The translations under genes and the position numbers were made by a program. The notes beneath the pieces were generated by a model. It had not been told where the DNA came from, did no database searches, and was given only the letters and a program-made list of their open reading frames with translations. Source: TMED14 sp003444795 (GTDB lineage: Bacteria; Bacteroidota; Bacteroidia; Flavobacteriales; Schleiferiaceae). Taken from it: a stretch of 45,207 nt of DNA. The stretch covers positions 1 through 45,207 of the forward strand of contig CAXBRT010000002.1 in the NCBI GenBank assembly GCA_963978445.1. The letters are read 5' to 3'. This document shows, piece by piece, positions 16,226 through 24,026 of the stretch. Each line of letters opens with the position of its first letter. Positions within the stretch are counted from its first letter, which is position 1.

Positions 16226-16999
16226 ATGCGCATACTCAGCCTGAATGGAAATGGCATTCGGGCCTGTCTCAAAAAAGGGTTGGTCCGCTGGTGGGAAAGC
16301 ACCGATGCGGACCTTCTTCTTTTTCAGGAGGTCCGGTACGACGATGCCGAGGCTTTAGCTGGTTTTTTCTCGGGGTATTGGACTTCGCTGCACGCTGCCG
16401 AAAAGAAAGGCTATTCAGGGGTTGCGGTGATTTCTAAGCGGCCGCCTAAATCGGTCGTTCACGGTATAGGCGATACGCGTTTTGATGCGGAAGGCCGAGT
16501 CATCCGCGTGGACTTTGAAGGATATAGCGTTTTCAATGTCTACTTTCCATCAGGGGCTTCCAGTCCAGAACGGCAATCCTACAAATTAGAATTTTTAATG
16601 GCTTTCTGGGCCCATATTCTGGAAGTGCAGCGCAGCATTCCCCATCTTCTGATTGGTGCGGATTGGAATATGTGCCACCACCCCATTGACATTCACAATC
16701 CCATTCGCTTGGATGGAGTGCCCGGTTTTACTCCAGAGGAGCGGGCATGGCTAGACGGGCTACATGACGCAGGTTGGCGCGATGCTTTCCGGCTTTTTTC
16801 GAACCAGCCCGATCAGTATACCTGGTGGAGCTTGCAGTCTCGTTCCCGCGAACGCAATGTAGGTTGGCGCATTGATGGCTTTTGGCTCAGTCCAGAGGCC
16901 GTCCCCCGGGCTACACGCTGCGTACACTTGCCACAGGCCTTTCTATCGGATCATTGTCCGGTACTTTTGGAATGGGATTTGCCGACTACCTTTGAATAA
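16226..16999 (+). CDS. xth: Exodeoxyribonuclease III / AP endonuclease (ExoA/Xth type)
   Basis: A 257-residue member of the endonuclease-exonuclease-phosphatase family, close to ExoIII. It would cleave DNA 5' of abasic sites in base-excision repair. Motifs seen: LSLNGNGIRA near the N-terminus, LLLFQEVRYDD with the metal-binding Glu, NVYFPSG, the GADWNMCHHPIDIHNP block with the catalytic Asp and Asn, RIDGFWLS, and LSDHCPVLLEWD with the final Asp-His pair. The Asn-Gly replaces the more usual Asn-Val in LNGNGIR; this is outside the catalytic set. The 3' end contains the promoter of the next gene. Confidence 0.93.
   Translation: MRILSLNGNGIRACLKKGLVRWWESTDADLLLFQEVRYDDAEALAGFFSGYWTSLHAAEKKGYSGVAVISKRPPKSVVHGIGDTRFDAEGRVIRVDFEGYSVFNVYFPSGASSPERQSYKLEFLMAFWAHILEVQRSIPHLLIGADWNMCHHPIDIHNPIRLDGVPGFTPEERAWLDGLHDAGWRDAFRLFSNQPDQYTWWSLQSRSRERNVGWRIDGFWLSPEAVPRATRCVHLPQAFLSDHCPVLLEWDLPTTFE
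16967..16994 (+). promoter_or_regulatory. Bacteroidota-type promoter of the OmpA-like gene
   Basis: TTG (16967-16969) and TACCTTTG (16987-16994) are separated by 17 bases, a full match to the TTG-N17-23-TAnnTTTG consensus. It lies inside the end of the endonuclease gene, 21 bases before the ATG at 17016. Confidence 0.7.
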
Positions 17000-17015
17000 A
17001 CCTCACCTCTCTGCT

Positions 17016-18005
17016 ATGCGCATTTCCACTCTATCTCGCCTTCTGCTTGTAGCCGCTCTTCCTGCGGTGTTTGCTGCCTCTTGTGTTTCGCCCAAGGTGC
17101 ATGCCGAACTTCAATCCAGCTACGACCAAATGGTGGCTGAAAATGAAGCCCTCAAGGTGCGCAGCGACAAGGCCGTCACGGATCTGGTGGAATGCGAAGC
17201 CAAGCGCGCCCGTCTCGACGAGGCATTCAGCTCTTTGCAGCGTGACACCACGCAACAAGGGTCCCAGTACCGTAAGCTCTTGCGTTCCTACAAGGATTTA
17301 GAGGCGAACTACGACTACGCGCTCAAGAACAACAATTCGCTCGCCGCGGCCAACTTGCGCGAAAACAAGGCCATGCTCGAGCAAATGGAAAAGATTGCCC
17401 AGCGATTAGCGAGCAAGGAAGACTCTTTGAAACGCGAGCAGGATCGTCTGATTGCCGTTGAAAAGGCGCTCAAGGCACGTGAGGTGCGCGTAAACGAATT
17501 AGAGAGCCTGTTGGCTCGCAAAGACTCTACGGCCGCCTATTTCCGTCAGCGCATTGCAGACGCCCTCCTGGGCTTTGAGAACCGCGGGTTGACCGTTTCC
17601 ATGCGCAATGGCCAAGTCTACGTGAGTTTGGACAACCGATTGATGTTTGCATCTGGTTCTTGGGATGTCCAAACCGATGGTGCCACCGCACTCGGTCAAT
17701 TGGCCAAGGTCTTGGCAGAGAATAAAGACCTCAAAATTGCGGTGGAAGGCCACACGGACGATGATGCCTACTACGGCAAGACCTCGGTGAAGGACAACTG
17801 GGATTTGAGCGTCATGCGCGCAACGTCTGTGGTTAAAATCTTGGTGAGCAAGGGCATTGAACCTCAACGCGTACAAGCAGCTGGCCGTGGCGAATTCATG
17901 CCGATTGCCGCGAACGACACTCCCGAGAACAAGGCCCGCAACCGCCGCACCGAAATCATCATCACGCCTAACCTAGACGAGTTGGTGAACTTGGTGGGGA
18001 ACTGA
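17016..18005 (+). CDS. OmpA-family peptidoglycan-binding lipoprotein
   Basis: The ATG at 17016 gives MRISTLSRLLLVAALPAVFA followed by ASC, a lipobox with Cys23; a longer frame into the endonuclease gene is unlikely. The 329-residue protein has a coiled-coil region (about 30-185, rich in Lys, Glu and Leu) and a C-terminal OmpA domain (about 205-315) with FASGSWDVQTDG, VEGHTDDDAYYG, NWDLSVMRATSVVKIL and NKARNRRTEIIITP. The GHTDD and NRRTEI motifs bind diaminopimelate in peptidoglycan. It should tether the outer membrane to the cell wall. Copy B of the dispersed repeat begins at the last base of its stop codon. Confidence 0.93.
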   Translation: MRISTLSRLLLVAALPAVFAASCVSPKVHAELQSSYDQMVAENEALKVRSDKAVTDLVECEAKRARLDEAFSSLQRDTTQQGSQYRKLLRSYKDLEANYDYALKNNNSLAAANLRENKAMLEQMEKIAQRLASKEDSLKREQDRLIAVEKALKAREVRVNELESLLARKDSTAAYFRQRIADALLGFENRGLTVSMRNGQVYVSLDNRLMFASGSWDVQTDGATALGQLAKVLAENKDLKIAVEGHTDDDAYYGKTSVKDNWDLSVMRATSVVKILVSKGIEPQRVQAAGRGEFMPIAANDTPENKARNRRTEIIITPNLDELVNLVGN

Positions 18006-18110
18006 GGGTAGAAGGGTCTAAGGGTTTAAGCCCTTTGTCAGCGCTGAGCAAAGTGCGAGCCGCCCTGACTGCTCGCGCGAAGCGCCTGCCAACAAGCTAA
18101 CTAGCTAACT
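18005..18110. repeat. Dispersed 8-base-period element, copy B (OmpA/radA convergent gap)
   Basis: Three in-phase octamers AGGGTAGA, AGGGTCTA and AGGGTTTA run from 18005 to 18028, the first A being the last base of the OmpA-gene stop. The core has the palindrome CAGCGCTG (18040-18047) and GCGCGAAGC (18075-18083), also seen inverted in copy A. Near the radA end lie two exact tandem copies of a different octamer, AGCTAACT (18095-18110). Confidence 0.6.
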
Positions 18111-18116
18111 CGCCCC

Positions 18117-19478
18117 CTACCCAAAAAGGGCGGCCACGAGGTTTTCCATTCGGGCAACCGGCACTACCTGTACATCTCCCACTTTTCCCGCTTTCACGCC
18201 GGATTGCTTGGCACAGAAGACCGTGTCAAAGCCCAATTTCCCGGCCTCGTTGATGCGCTGTTCCAGGCGGTGAACGGGTCGAATTTCTCCTCCCAGGCCA
18301 ACTTCGGCCGCAAAGGCCATGCCTTGGGGGATGGGGATATCGGAATTGCTGGAAAGGATAGCAGCGCAAACCGCAAGGTCGAGGGCGGGATCTTCCACGC
18401 GCAGACCACCTGTGACATTCAGGAATACGTCCTTGGCGCCGAGGCGGAAGCCACAGCGTTTTTCGAGGACGGCCAACAGCATGTTCAGGCGACGCGTATC
18501 AAAGCCCGTACAGGAGCGCTGAGGCGTTCCGTAGACGGCGGAGCTGACCAGTGCTTGGACCTCGACCAGCAGGGGCTGCATACCCTCCGACGGTATGCCG
18601 ACCGCGGATCCACTGAGGCCCTCTTCGCGTTGGCCCAGCAGCAAGCCACTGGGGTTGGCCACGCCCTTGAGGCCTTGGCCATCCATTTGGTAAATGCCGA
18701 GTTCTTGGGTGCTGCCAAAGCGGTTCTTTAGGGCGCGCAACATGCGGAATAGATGGTGTCGATCTCCTTCAAATTGAAGAACGACATCCACCATGTGTTC
18801 CAAAACTTTAGGCCCAGCGAGGTGTCCGTCTTTGGTAATGTGTCCTACGAGAATGACGGGCACATGGCGTGCTTTGGCGTAGCGCAGGAATTCGGCGGCA
18901 GCCTCGCGGATTTGGGAAACCGAACCAGCAGCAGAATCTAATTGCGGATTGTGGGCTGTTTGAATGGAATCTACGATGAGGACATCGGGGTGAATCTGCT
19001 CGGCGGCTTGTAGGATTTTAGCCGTAGAAACCTCGGAAAGCACATGGCAACCGGGGCCTTTGAGGCCTATGCGCTCCGCGCGCATTCGGATTTGTTGGGT
19101 GCTTTCCTCCCCACTCGCATAGAGCACTTTTTCGCCCAAAAGAAGAGCTATTTGCAAGAGAAGGGTAGACTTGCCAATGCCCGGTTCACCGCCCAACAAG
19201 ACAAGACTTCCGGGGACTAATCCGCCACCCAAAACACGGTCCAATTCGCGGTCACCCGTAGGTTTGCGCGCCTCCGCATGGCGGTCCACATCGGCGAGTG
19301 GCAAGGCTTTCGATCCTGTGCTTGAACCCGAATTAGACCACGCAGTCGTCGGGCTTTCGCGTTCTAGCACTTCTTCCACCAAGGTGTTCCAAGCGTGGCA
19401 AGACTTGCACTGGCCCATCCACTGGGGGTGCTGTGTGCCGCAAGATTGGCAGAACCACGCTTTTTTAGTCTTGGCCAT
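18117..19478 (-). CDS. radA: DNA repair protein RadA (Sms)
   Basis: The ATG at 19478 gives MAKTKKAWFCQSCGTQHPQW, the standard RadA start; 453 residues. Parts in order: an N-terminal zinc finger (CQSC and CKSC, residues about 10-27), a RecA-like ATPase with Walker A GEPGIGKSTLLL, Walker B-like VLIVDSIQT, the RadA-specific KNRFGS motif, and a C-terminal Lon-like domain (FLNVTGGLRVEDPALDLA, GLGGEIRPV). RadA is a branch-migrating helicase that assists RecA in recombination. Its start overlaps the end of the flippase-like gene by 14 bases, placing it last in panC-panD-flippase-radA. Confidence 0.96.
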   Translation of the reverse strand: MAKTKKAWFCQSCGTQHPQWMGQCKSCHAWNTLVEEVLERESPTTAWSNSGSSTGSKALPLADVDRHAEARKPTGDRELDRVLGGGLVPGSLVLLGGEPGIGKSTLLLQIALLLGEKVLYASGEESTQQIRMRAERIGLKGPGCHVLSEVSTAKILQAAEQIHPDVLIVDSIQTAHNPQLDSAAGSVSQIREAAAEFLRYAKARHVPVILVGHITKDGHLAGPKVLEHMVDVVLQFEGDRHHLFRMLRALKNRFGSTQELGIYQMDGQGLKGVANPSGLLLGQREEGLSGSAVGIPSEGMQPLLVEVQALVSSAVYGTPQRSCTGFDTRRLNMLLAVLEKRCGFRLGAKDVFLNVTGGLRVEDPALDLAVCAAILSSNSDIPIPQGMAFAAEVGLGGEIRPVHRLEQRINEAGKLGFDTVFCAKQSGVKAGKVGDVQVVPVARMENLVAALFG

Positions 19479-20472
19479 GAACGTTATCTGGGGATTTACG
19501 AGCTGATAAACCAATGAGTCCAATGACGCCTGAACTCATCAACATGATGGCCTGTGCGGCATGCACAATCGTGGCAAATGCGAGGCCCTGGGCATAGGGA
19601 AGCCCAAGGACTACGAGGGCCATCGCTACAAGGTAGTGGTAGGCACCCACTCCACCTGGTACGGGAATCAAGATGCCTAAGCTGGCGGCCATCATTACAA
19701 AGAGGCCTTGGGCTGGCGTTACATCGGCGGTGAAAGGCAGTGCGTAAAAACAGACGTATACCATGGCATAGTAGCAGCCCCAGATGAAAAAGGTATGCGC
19801 CCAAAAAGCCCACTTGTTGGGAAGTTGACCAACGGCTTTGATGCCTTCGAGCATGCCTTTTAAAAAGTCACGGACTTTAGCGTAGAAGGGACTGGCTTGA
19901 ATGCGTGCGCGACAGAGCCAAGCTATCAGCGCCCCTATGGAAAGCAGGCCTAGGAAGAGCTTGAACCAAGGAATTCCTGGGCCTGCCTGAGGATCTGTTT
20001 CCGATTGCGTTAAGGCAATGAGACTGGAGAGTTCCTCCGAAGCGCTCAAGAAGGCGAGGCCCAGCAAACCGGCCATCATAAGCAGGTCAATGGTGCGTTC
20101 GATAAGGATGGTGCCGATTAAAACGTTTACCGGCGTTTTATCCGCGCGGTTCAAGGCCGTGGCACGGGCTACTTCCCCGGCGCGCGGGATGGCCAAGTTC
20201 ACTAGGTACCCGACGCCTGTAGCGTGCACCGCACGCCATAGGGTCGTTGGATACCCCAGGTATTTGAGTACGTAGGTCCAACGCTGCCCGCGGCTGAGGA
20301 TGGCGATGTAGCCCAGGGCTACGCTCAATCCAATGTACCCCCATTTCGCTTCTTGTGCGGATTCCCAAACGGCGTTTAGATCCACACCTTGAAACGCGAA
20401 GTAGAGAAGGAAGAGGGCCAGCGCTGCAAACCCCGCTGTGCGAAGCCATCCGGGGAGTGCGAATTTGGCCAT
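19465..20472 (-). CDS. Lysylphosphatidylglycerol synthase transmembrane domain (UPF0104/YbhN-like) protein
   Basis: A 335-residue integral membrane protein with about eight hydrophobic helices, e.g. FAALALFLLYFAFQGVDL, IGLSVALGYIAILS and GLFVMMAASLGILIPVPGG. The motifs VGYLVNLAIPRAGEVARA and PVPGGVGAYHYLV are characteristic of the UPF0104 family, related to the flippase half of MprF. Only the membrane domain is present; there is no lysyl-transferase domain. A role in moving a lipid or glycolipid is inferred from the family. It starts 7 bases after panD and overlaps radA by 14 bases. Confidence 0.88.
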   Translation of the reverse strand: MAKFALPGWLRTAGFAALALFLLYFAFQGVDLNAVWESAQEAKWGYIGLSVALGYIAILSRGQRWTYVLKYLGYPTTLWRAVHATGVGYLVNLAIPRAGEVARATALNRADKTPVNVLIGTILIERTIDLLMMAGLLGLAFLSASEELSSLIALTQSETDPQAGPGIPWFKLFLGLLSIGALIAWLCRARIQASPFYAKVRDFLKGMLEGIKAVGQLPNKWAFWAHTFFIWGCYYAMVYVCFYALPFTADVTPAQGLFVMMAASLGILIPVPGGVGAYHYLVAMALVVLGLPYAQGLAFATIVHAAQAIMLMSSGVIGLIGLSARKSPDNVHGQD

Positions 20473-20479
20473 GAGGTAC

Positions 20480-20830
20480 TTAGTTCAGAAGGTTGGTGTT
20501 TTCGTCAGGGAAAAGTACAACAGGCTGAAAGGTTTTTGCCTCTTCTGGGGTCATAGAGGCGTAAGAAATAATGATAATGAGGTCATCTTTTTGGACTTTC
20601 CGCGCTGCGGGACCGTTGAGGGTGATTTCCCCCGATCCAGATTGGCCGTAAATCACATAGGTATCGAGGCGTTCCCCGTTGTTGATGTTCACGATGCTCA
20701 CTTTTTGACCTTCTACCAAATGGGCCGCTGTTGCCAAGCTTCGATCAATCGTGACGGAGCCGATGTAATTCAAGTCTGCACCGGTGACGCGCACGCGGTG
20801 GATTTTGCTGTAGAGTACCTCAATCGTCAT
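20480..20830 (-). CDS. panD: Aspartate 1-decarboxylase (pyruvoyl enzyme)
   Basis: The ATG at 20830 gives a 116-residue protein starting MTIEVLYSKIHRVRVTGADL, the canonical PanD start. Self-cleavage between Gly24 and Ser25 in NYIGSVTID would form the pyruvoyl cofactor. PanD makes beta-alanine from aspartate, the partner substrate for the PanC gene directly upstream. Other family residues seen are VNINNGERLDTYVI and LNGPAARKVQKDDLIIIISYA. The C-terminus is slightly extended. Confidence 0.95.
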   Translation of the reverse strand: MTIEVLYSKIHRVRVTGADLNYIGSVTIDRSLATAAHLVEGQKVSIVNINNGERLDTYVIYGQSGSGEITLNGPAARKVQKDDLIIIISYASMTPEEAKTFQPVVLFPDENTNLLN

Positions 20831-20909
20831 TGCGCGGCAAAAGTAGGATTTTAGGGGAAGAACTTCGCCCATTGGCTTGGGCGGTATGCCCGAAAAAGGA
20901 GCCTTTTGG

Positions 20910-21803
20910 CTAAGCCTCGCTGTAGCCTTGGAGGACGACCCGGTGGGTGTCAATTAAACGCACTTCGCCGGCATAGGCGGATATGAAGCACTGAATGGGT
21001 TCGGGATATCGATCCAAGTACTTTTCAGGGTCCGTCACCGGGTTCATGCTGTCCGCTAGTGCAAAGGAGATATCCTCTAATTGGAGTTGCCCGCCAGCTT
21101 CGATGATGGCCCGCATCTCGCGCACGAGGGCTTTCAAGGGGACCGGAAATACGGCGAGTTCTTCTTGTGCAAAGCGCAGCGCCTGAAAGATTTGCGGTGC
21201 GGCTTTTCGTTGATCGGCGGTCAATCGTCGGTTGCGAGAGGACATGGCTAGGCCGTCTTTTTCGCGAACGATCGAACAAGGAACGATGCGCGGGCGGTCG
21301 CCCCGGAGGGCCGCTAGGCGCTGGATGACTTTGACTTGCTGGTAGTCTTTTTCCCCAAAATAGGCGGCATCTGGCTGAATCAAGTCAAACAATCGGTCGA
21401 CCACGGTGGCGACGCCCTGGAAGTGACCGGGGCGGAGGGCGCCTTCGAGGCGTTGGTCGAGGCCCAAGAGGTCAAAGTTTCGGACGAAGGGACCATCGGG
21501 ATAGATGTCGGATTCGCTCGGGAGGAAGGCGGCATCACAGCCTACGCCCTCCAGGGCTGCGAGGTCATTGTCTATATCCGAAGGATAAGCGGTAAAATCC
21601 GCGGGATTGTTGAATTGGGTGGGATTTATGTAGATGCTGGCGACGACCACTTCGTTTTCAGATCGTGCTCTTTGAACCAGGGCCAAATGGCCTTCGTGCA
21701 GAGCGCCCATAGTGGGAACAAAGCCGATTCGGCAGCCTTTTGGGAGGGCCTGGCGGAATGCGTTCCATTCGGCCCATGAGGTGATCTGTTCTATCTTCTT
21801 CAA
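20910..21803 (-). CDS. panC: Pantothenate synthetase
   Basis: PanC joins pantoate and beta-alanine using ATP. Motifs present: IGFVPTMGALHEGHLALV (ATP-site HxGH), SIYINPTQFNNPADF, YFGEKDYQQVKVIQR and the KMSKS-like VREKDGLAMSSRNRRL. No ATG lies near the expected start; a TTG at 21803 gives MKKIEQITSWAEWNAF and 297 residues, close to family length. A second TTG at 21875 would overlap the divergent gene's start and adds an atypical N-terminus, so I prefer 21803. It heads panC-panD-flippase-radA. Confidence 0.93.
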   Translation of the reverse strand: MKKIEQITSWAEWNAFRQALPKGCRIGFVPTMGALHEGHLALVQRARSENEVVVASIYINPTQFNNPADFTAYPSDIDNDLAALEGVGCDAAFLPSESDIYPDGPFVRNFDLLGLDQRLEGALRPGHFQGVATVVDRLFDLIQPDAAYFGEKDYQQVKVIQRLAALRGDRPRIVPCSIVREKDGLAMSSRNRRLTADQRKAAPQIFQALRFAQEELAVFPVPLKALVREMRAIIEAGGQLQLEDISFALADSMNPVTDPEKYLDRYPEPIQCFISAYAGEVRLIDTHRVVLQGYSEA

Positions 21804-21861
21804 ACCGAGGCCAAAACTAGCGCGAGAATAGGGGAAAATGGCCGCTACGGGTAAATTTTCG

Positions 21862-21869
21862 TACCTTTG
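21862..21869 (+). promoter_or_regulatory. -7 box TACCTTTG directly before the GT5 gene; possible leaderless start
   Basis: A perfect TAnnTTTG box ends 5 bases before the ATG at 21875. Transcription would begin at or within a few bases of the start codon. No TTG is seen at -33. Confidence 0.5.
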
Positions 21870-21874
21870 CCGCA

Positions 21875-22675
21875 ATGGCGAAACGACGCATCCTATACAT
21901 CTCCCACGAGATAAAACCGTACTTCCCGGATACCACCATGTCTAAGGCTGGACTGGCATTTCCGCAAAAGATGAACCAAATGGGGAACGAGATTCGTGTC
22001 TTCATGCCTCGCTTTGGGGCCATCAATGAGCGACGCCACCAGTTGCATGAGGTCATTCGATTGAGTGGTATCAATGTGATTATTAATGACTTGGACCAGC
22101 CTTTGATCATCAAAGTGGCCTCCATTCCCTCTGCACGCATCCAAGTGTACTTTATCGACAATGAGGATTACTTCAAGCGCAAAGGCACTTGGGAAGACAA
22201 GGACAAGAAGTTCTATGCCGACAATGGCGAGCGCAGCTTGTTCTTCTCTAAGAGCGTAATCGAGACCATTAAAAAACTGGGATGGCAGCCGGATGTGGTC
22301 CACTTTATGGGCTGGATGAGCGCTCCAATGCCCGTTTACTTGCGCCAATTCAACACAGATGACCCCCATTTTAAAGACACGAAGTTGGTGTATAGCCTCT
22401 TTGGGGATGGATTTAAGGGTTCTCTGGACGATGGTTTGACGCGCGGCATGGAGTTTGACGGTGTGAAAAACATGGAAGCGTTCCAAAATCCCACGGCAGA
22501 CAACTTGTTTGCGGGAGCAGTGGCCCATGTGGATGCAGTTTTGAAAATGACGGACGACGTGCCCCAAGTGCAGCTAGATGCTGCCGCTGCCGCCGGCGTT
22601 CCCGTTCACGATGGAGCCTCCTACCTCACCAACCCGGGAGATCTAGAAGCGTTCTACGAGTCCCTTTTTGCTTAA
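21875..22675 (+). CDS. Glycogen/starch synthase N-terminal (GT5) domain protein, stand-alone
   Basis: A 266-residue protein matching only the N-terminal Rossmann half of GT5 glycogen synthases. Seen are ILYISHEIKPYFPDT, MSKAGLAFPQKMNQMGNEIRVFMPRFG (in place of the usual K-x-G-G-L-x-D-V loop), YFIDNEDYFKRKGTW and WQPDVVHFMGWMSAPMPVYLR. The C-terminal nucleotide-sugar-binding half is missing and the frame ends cleanly, with no sign of a frameshift before the next gene. Such short forms occur in Bacteroidota. The KxGG ADP-glucose motif reads SKAGLA here. It could be a regulatory or repurposed protein rather than an active synthase. It lies divergent from panC and 13 bases before the DUF4270 gene. 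Confidence 0.85.
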   Translation: MAKRRILYISHEIKPYFPDTTMSKAGLAFPQKMNQMGNEIRVFMPRFGAINERRHQLHEVIRLSGINVIINDLDQPLIIKVASIPSARIQVYFIDNEDYFKRKGTWEDKDKKFYADNGERSLFFSKSVIETIKKLGWQPDVVHFMGWMSAPMPVYLRQFNTDDPHFKDTKLVYSLFGDGFKGSLDDGLTRGMEFDGVKNMEAFQNPTADNLFAGAVAHVDAVLKMTDDVPQVQLDAAAAAGVPVHDGASYLTNPGDLEAFYESLFA

Positions 22676-22688
22676 GAACTAGCCCAAA

Positions 22689-23996
22689 ATGCGGAACCTC
22701 CTCTTGGCCCTAGCCGCCTTGGCCCTCATTGGGGTGGCCTGCGAGCGCAACACAGGGGAAATCGGTTTAGACTTCGTCGACCAGAACAGCCTAAAAATAG
22801 GCAAGCTGGAATCCCTTGAAGTGGTAGCGACCACGGAGGCCTTTGATTCTTTAGTGACCGAAAAGCCGGTCTATTTGATGTTGGGCAGCTATGAAGATCC
22901 GGTTTTTGGGAAGGCCGCTGCCAATTTTGCCACGCAGGTGATATTAAGCACCATGCAGCCCGACTTTGGCGAGAATCCCACGGTAGACTCCGTGTTTATG
23001 TACCTGCCCTTCATCGGCTTCTATGGCGACACGGCGGCGCCATTTGGGTTGACGGTCAAGCAGTTGGACCAACCCATTTTCGCGGACAGCACCTATTATG
23101 CGCACAGTGTTTTCAGTGGATCGACCGTTTTAGCGGATACGGTAGTTCAGCCCCAACCCAGCCGAAAGCGCCGAGTTCCCGGCATGGTGGCCCCGAATGA
23201 GGTGATTGGCCTGCGACTTAATACTGCATTCTTCCAGAGCCAAATCGTGGATGCTTCGTCAGACAGTTCGGCAGATTTCTCGAGTAATACCAACTTTTTG
23301 GAGTATTTCCGAGGTATTTACGTGGAAGGGCACGCGGACAACCAAGCGATTTACCAGTTCTCTCCCGGGGATCAGGATATGCGCATCCGCTTCTTCTTCT
23401 CAAACGACAGTCTGCGTGCGGATACCGTTGGGCCCGGGTATTCGGTGTATGACTTATTGGCCTGGAATGTGGTCAAGAGCGCCAACACGTTTGCATTTGA
23501 TAAGACGCAAGCGGACTTTGATTTCGATGCCCAGGATACCGTAGCGGGTGAATTAACGACCTATGTGCAGGGCATGGGCGGGGCCATGACGGTGGTGCGA
23601 CTCACCGGGCTTCAAGCGCTCAAGGACTCTAATTACTTCGTGAACTATGCAGAATTGCGCATTCCTGTTCGCGAAGGCTCTGCGTTGACGTACGCGAATC
23701 CGGCCAAATTAACCGCCCTTTTGGTCAGCGGAAATGACCGCTCCTTGCTCACCGGCTATGTGAACGGGGACCCAGGAGGCCAACTCGTGGTGAGCTCTCC
23801 CCTTCGGGATCGCGCTTACACACTGGAAATCACGAAGTTCGTGCAACAGTGGCTCAATGGAAAGGACAGCAATGAAGCGAAGATTTTGCTCGTTCCTGAC
23901 CGTATGTCTTCCTCGGCCGCGCGCGCCGTACTCAATGGCAATTTGGACCCTTTTGATCCGATTCGCGTAGATTTGTACGTAACCAAACCCCGTTAA
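22689..23996 (+). CDS. DUF4270 family lipoprotein
   Basis: A 435-residue lipoprotein (lipobox LIGVAC, Cys18). The segment ERNTGEIGLDFVDQNSLKIG and the following LMLGSYEDPVFGKAAANFATQV are typical of DUF4270, a Bacteroidota family of outer-membrane or surface lipoproteins of unknown function. The C-terminal half includes a jelly-roll-like pattern with NYFVNYAELRIPV and the ending DPIRVDLYVTKPR. It sits between the GT5-domain gene and glmS, both enzymes of glycan precursor metabolism, but no direct evidence ties it to either. Confidence 0.88.
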   Translation: MRNLLLALAALALIGVACERNTGEIGLDFVDQNSLKIGKLESLEVVATTEAFDSLVTEKPVYLMLGSYEDPVFGKAAANFATQVILSTMQPDFGENPTVDSVFMYLPFIGFYGDTAAPFGLTVKQLDQPIFADSTYYAHSVFSGSTVLADTVVQPQPSRKRRVPGMVAPNEVIGLRLNTAFFQSQIVDASSDSSADFSSNTNFLEYFRGIYVEGHADNQAIYQFSPGDQDMRIRFFFSNDSLRADTVGPGYSVYDLLAWNVVKSANTFAFDKTQADFDFDAQDTVAGELTTYVQGMGGAMTVVRLTGLQALKDSNYFVNYAELRIPVREGSALTYANPAKLTALLVSGNDRSLLTGYVNGDPGGQLVVSSPLRDRAYTLEITKFVQQWLNGKDSNEAKILLVPDRMSSSAARAVLNGNLDPFDPIRVDLYVTKPR

Positions 23997-24026
23997 TCCT
24001 CGGATTGACGCCAAACCAAACCAACC

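Noticed and set aside
21893..22567. A 224-codon open frame antisense to the GT5-domain gene
   Set aside because: Fully covered by a recognisable gene on the other strand; no motif in the product.
23997..24026. A glmS ribozyme
   Set aside because: Only 30 bases separate glmS from the preceding gene, too few for the ribozyme.
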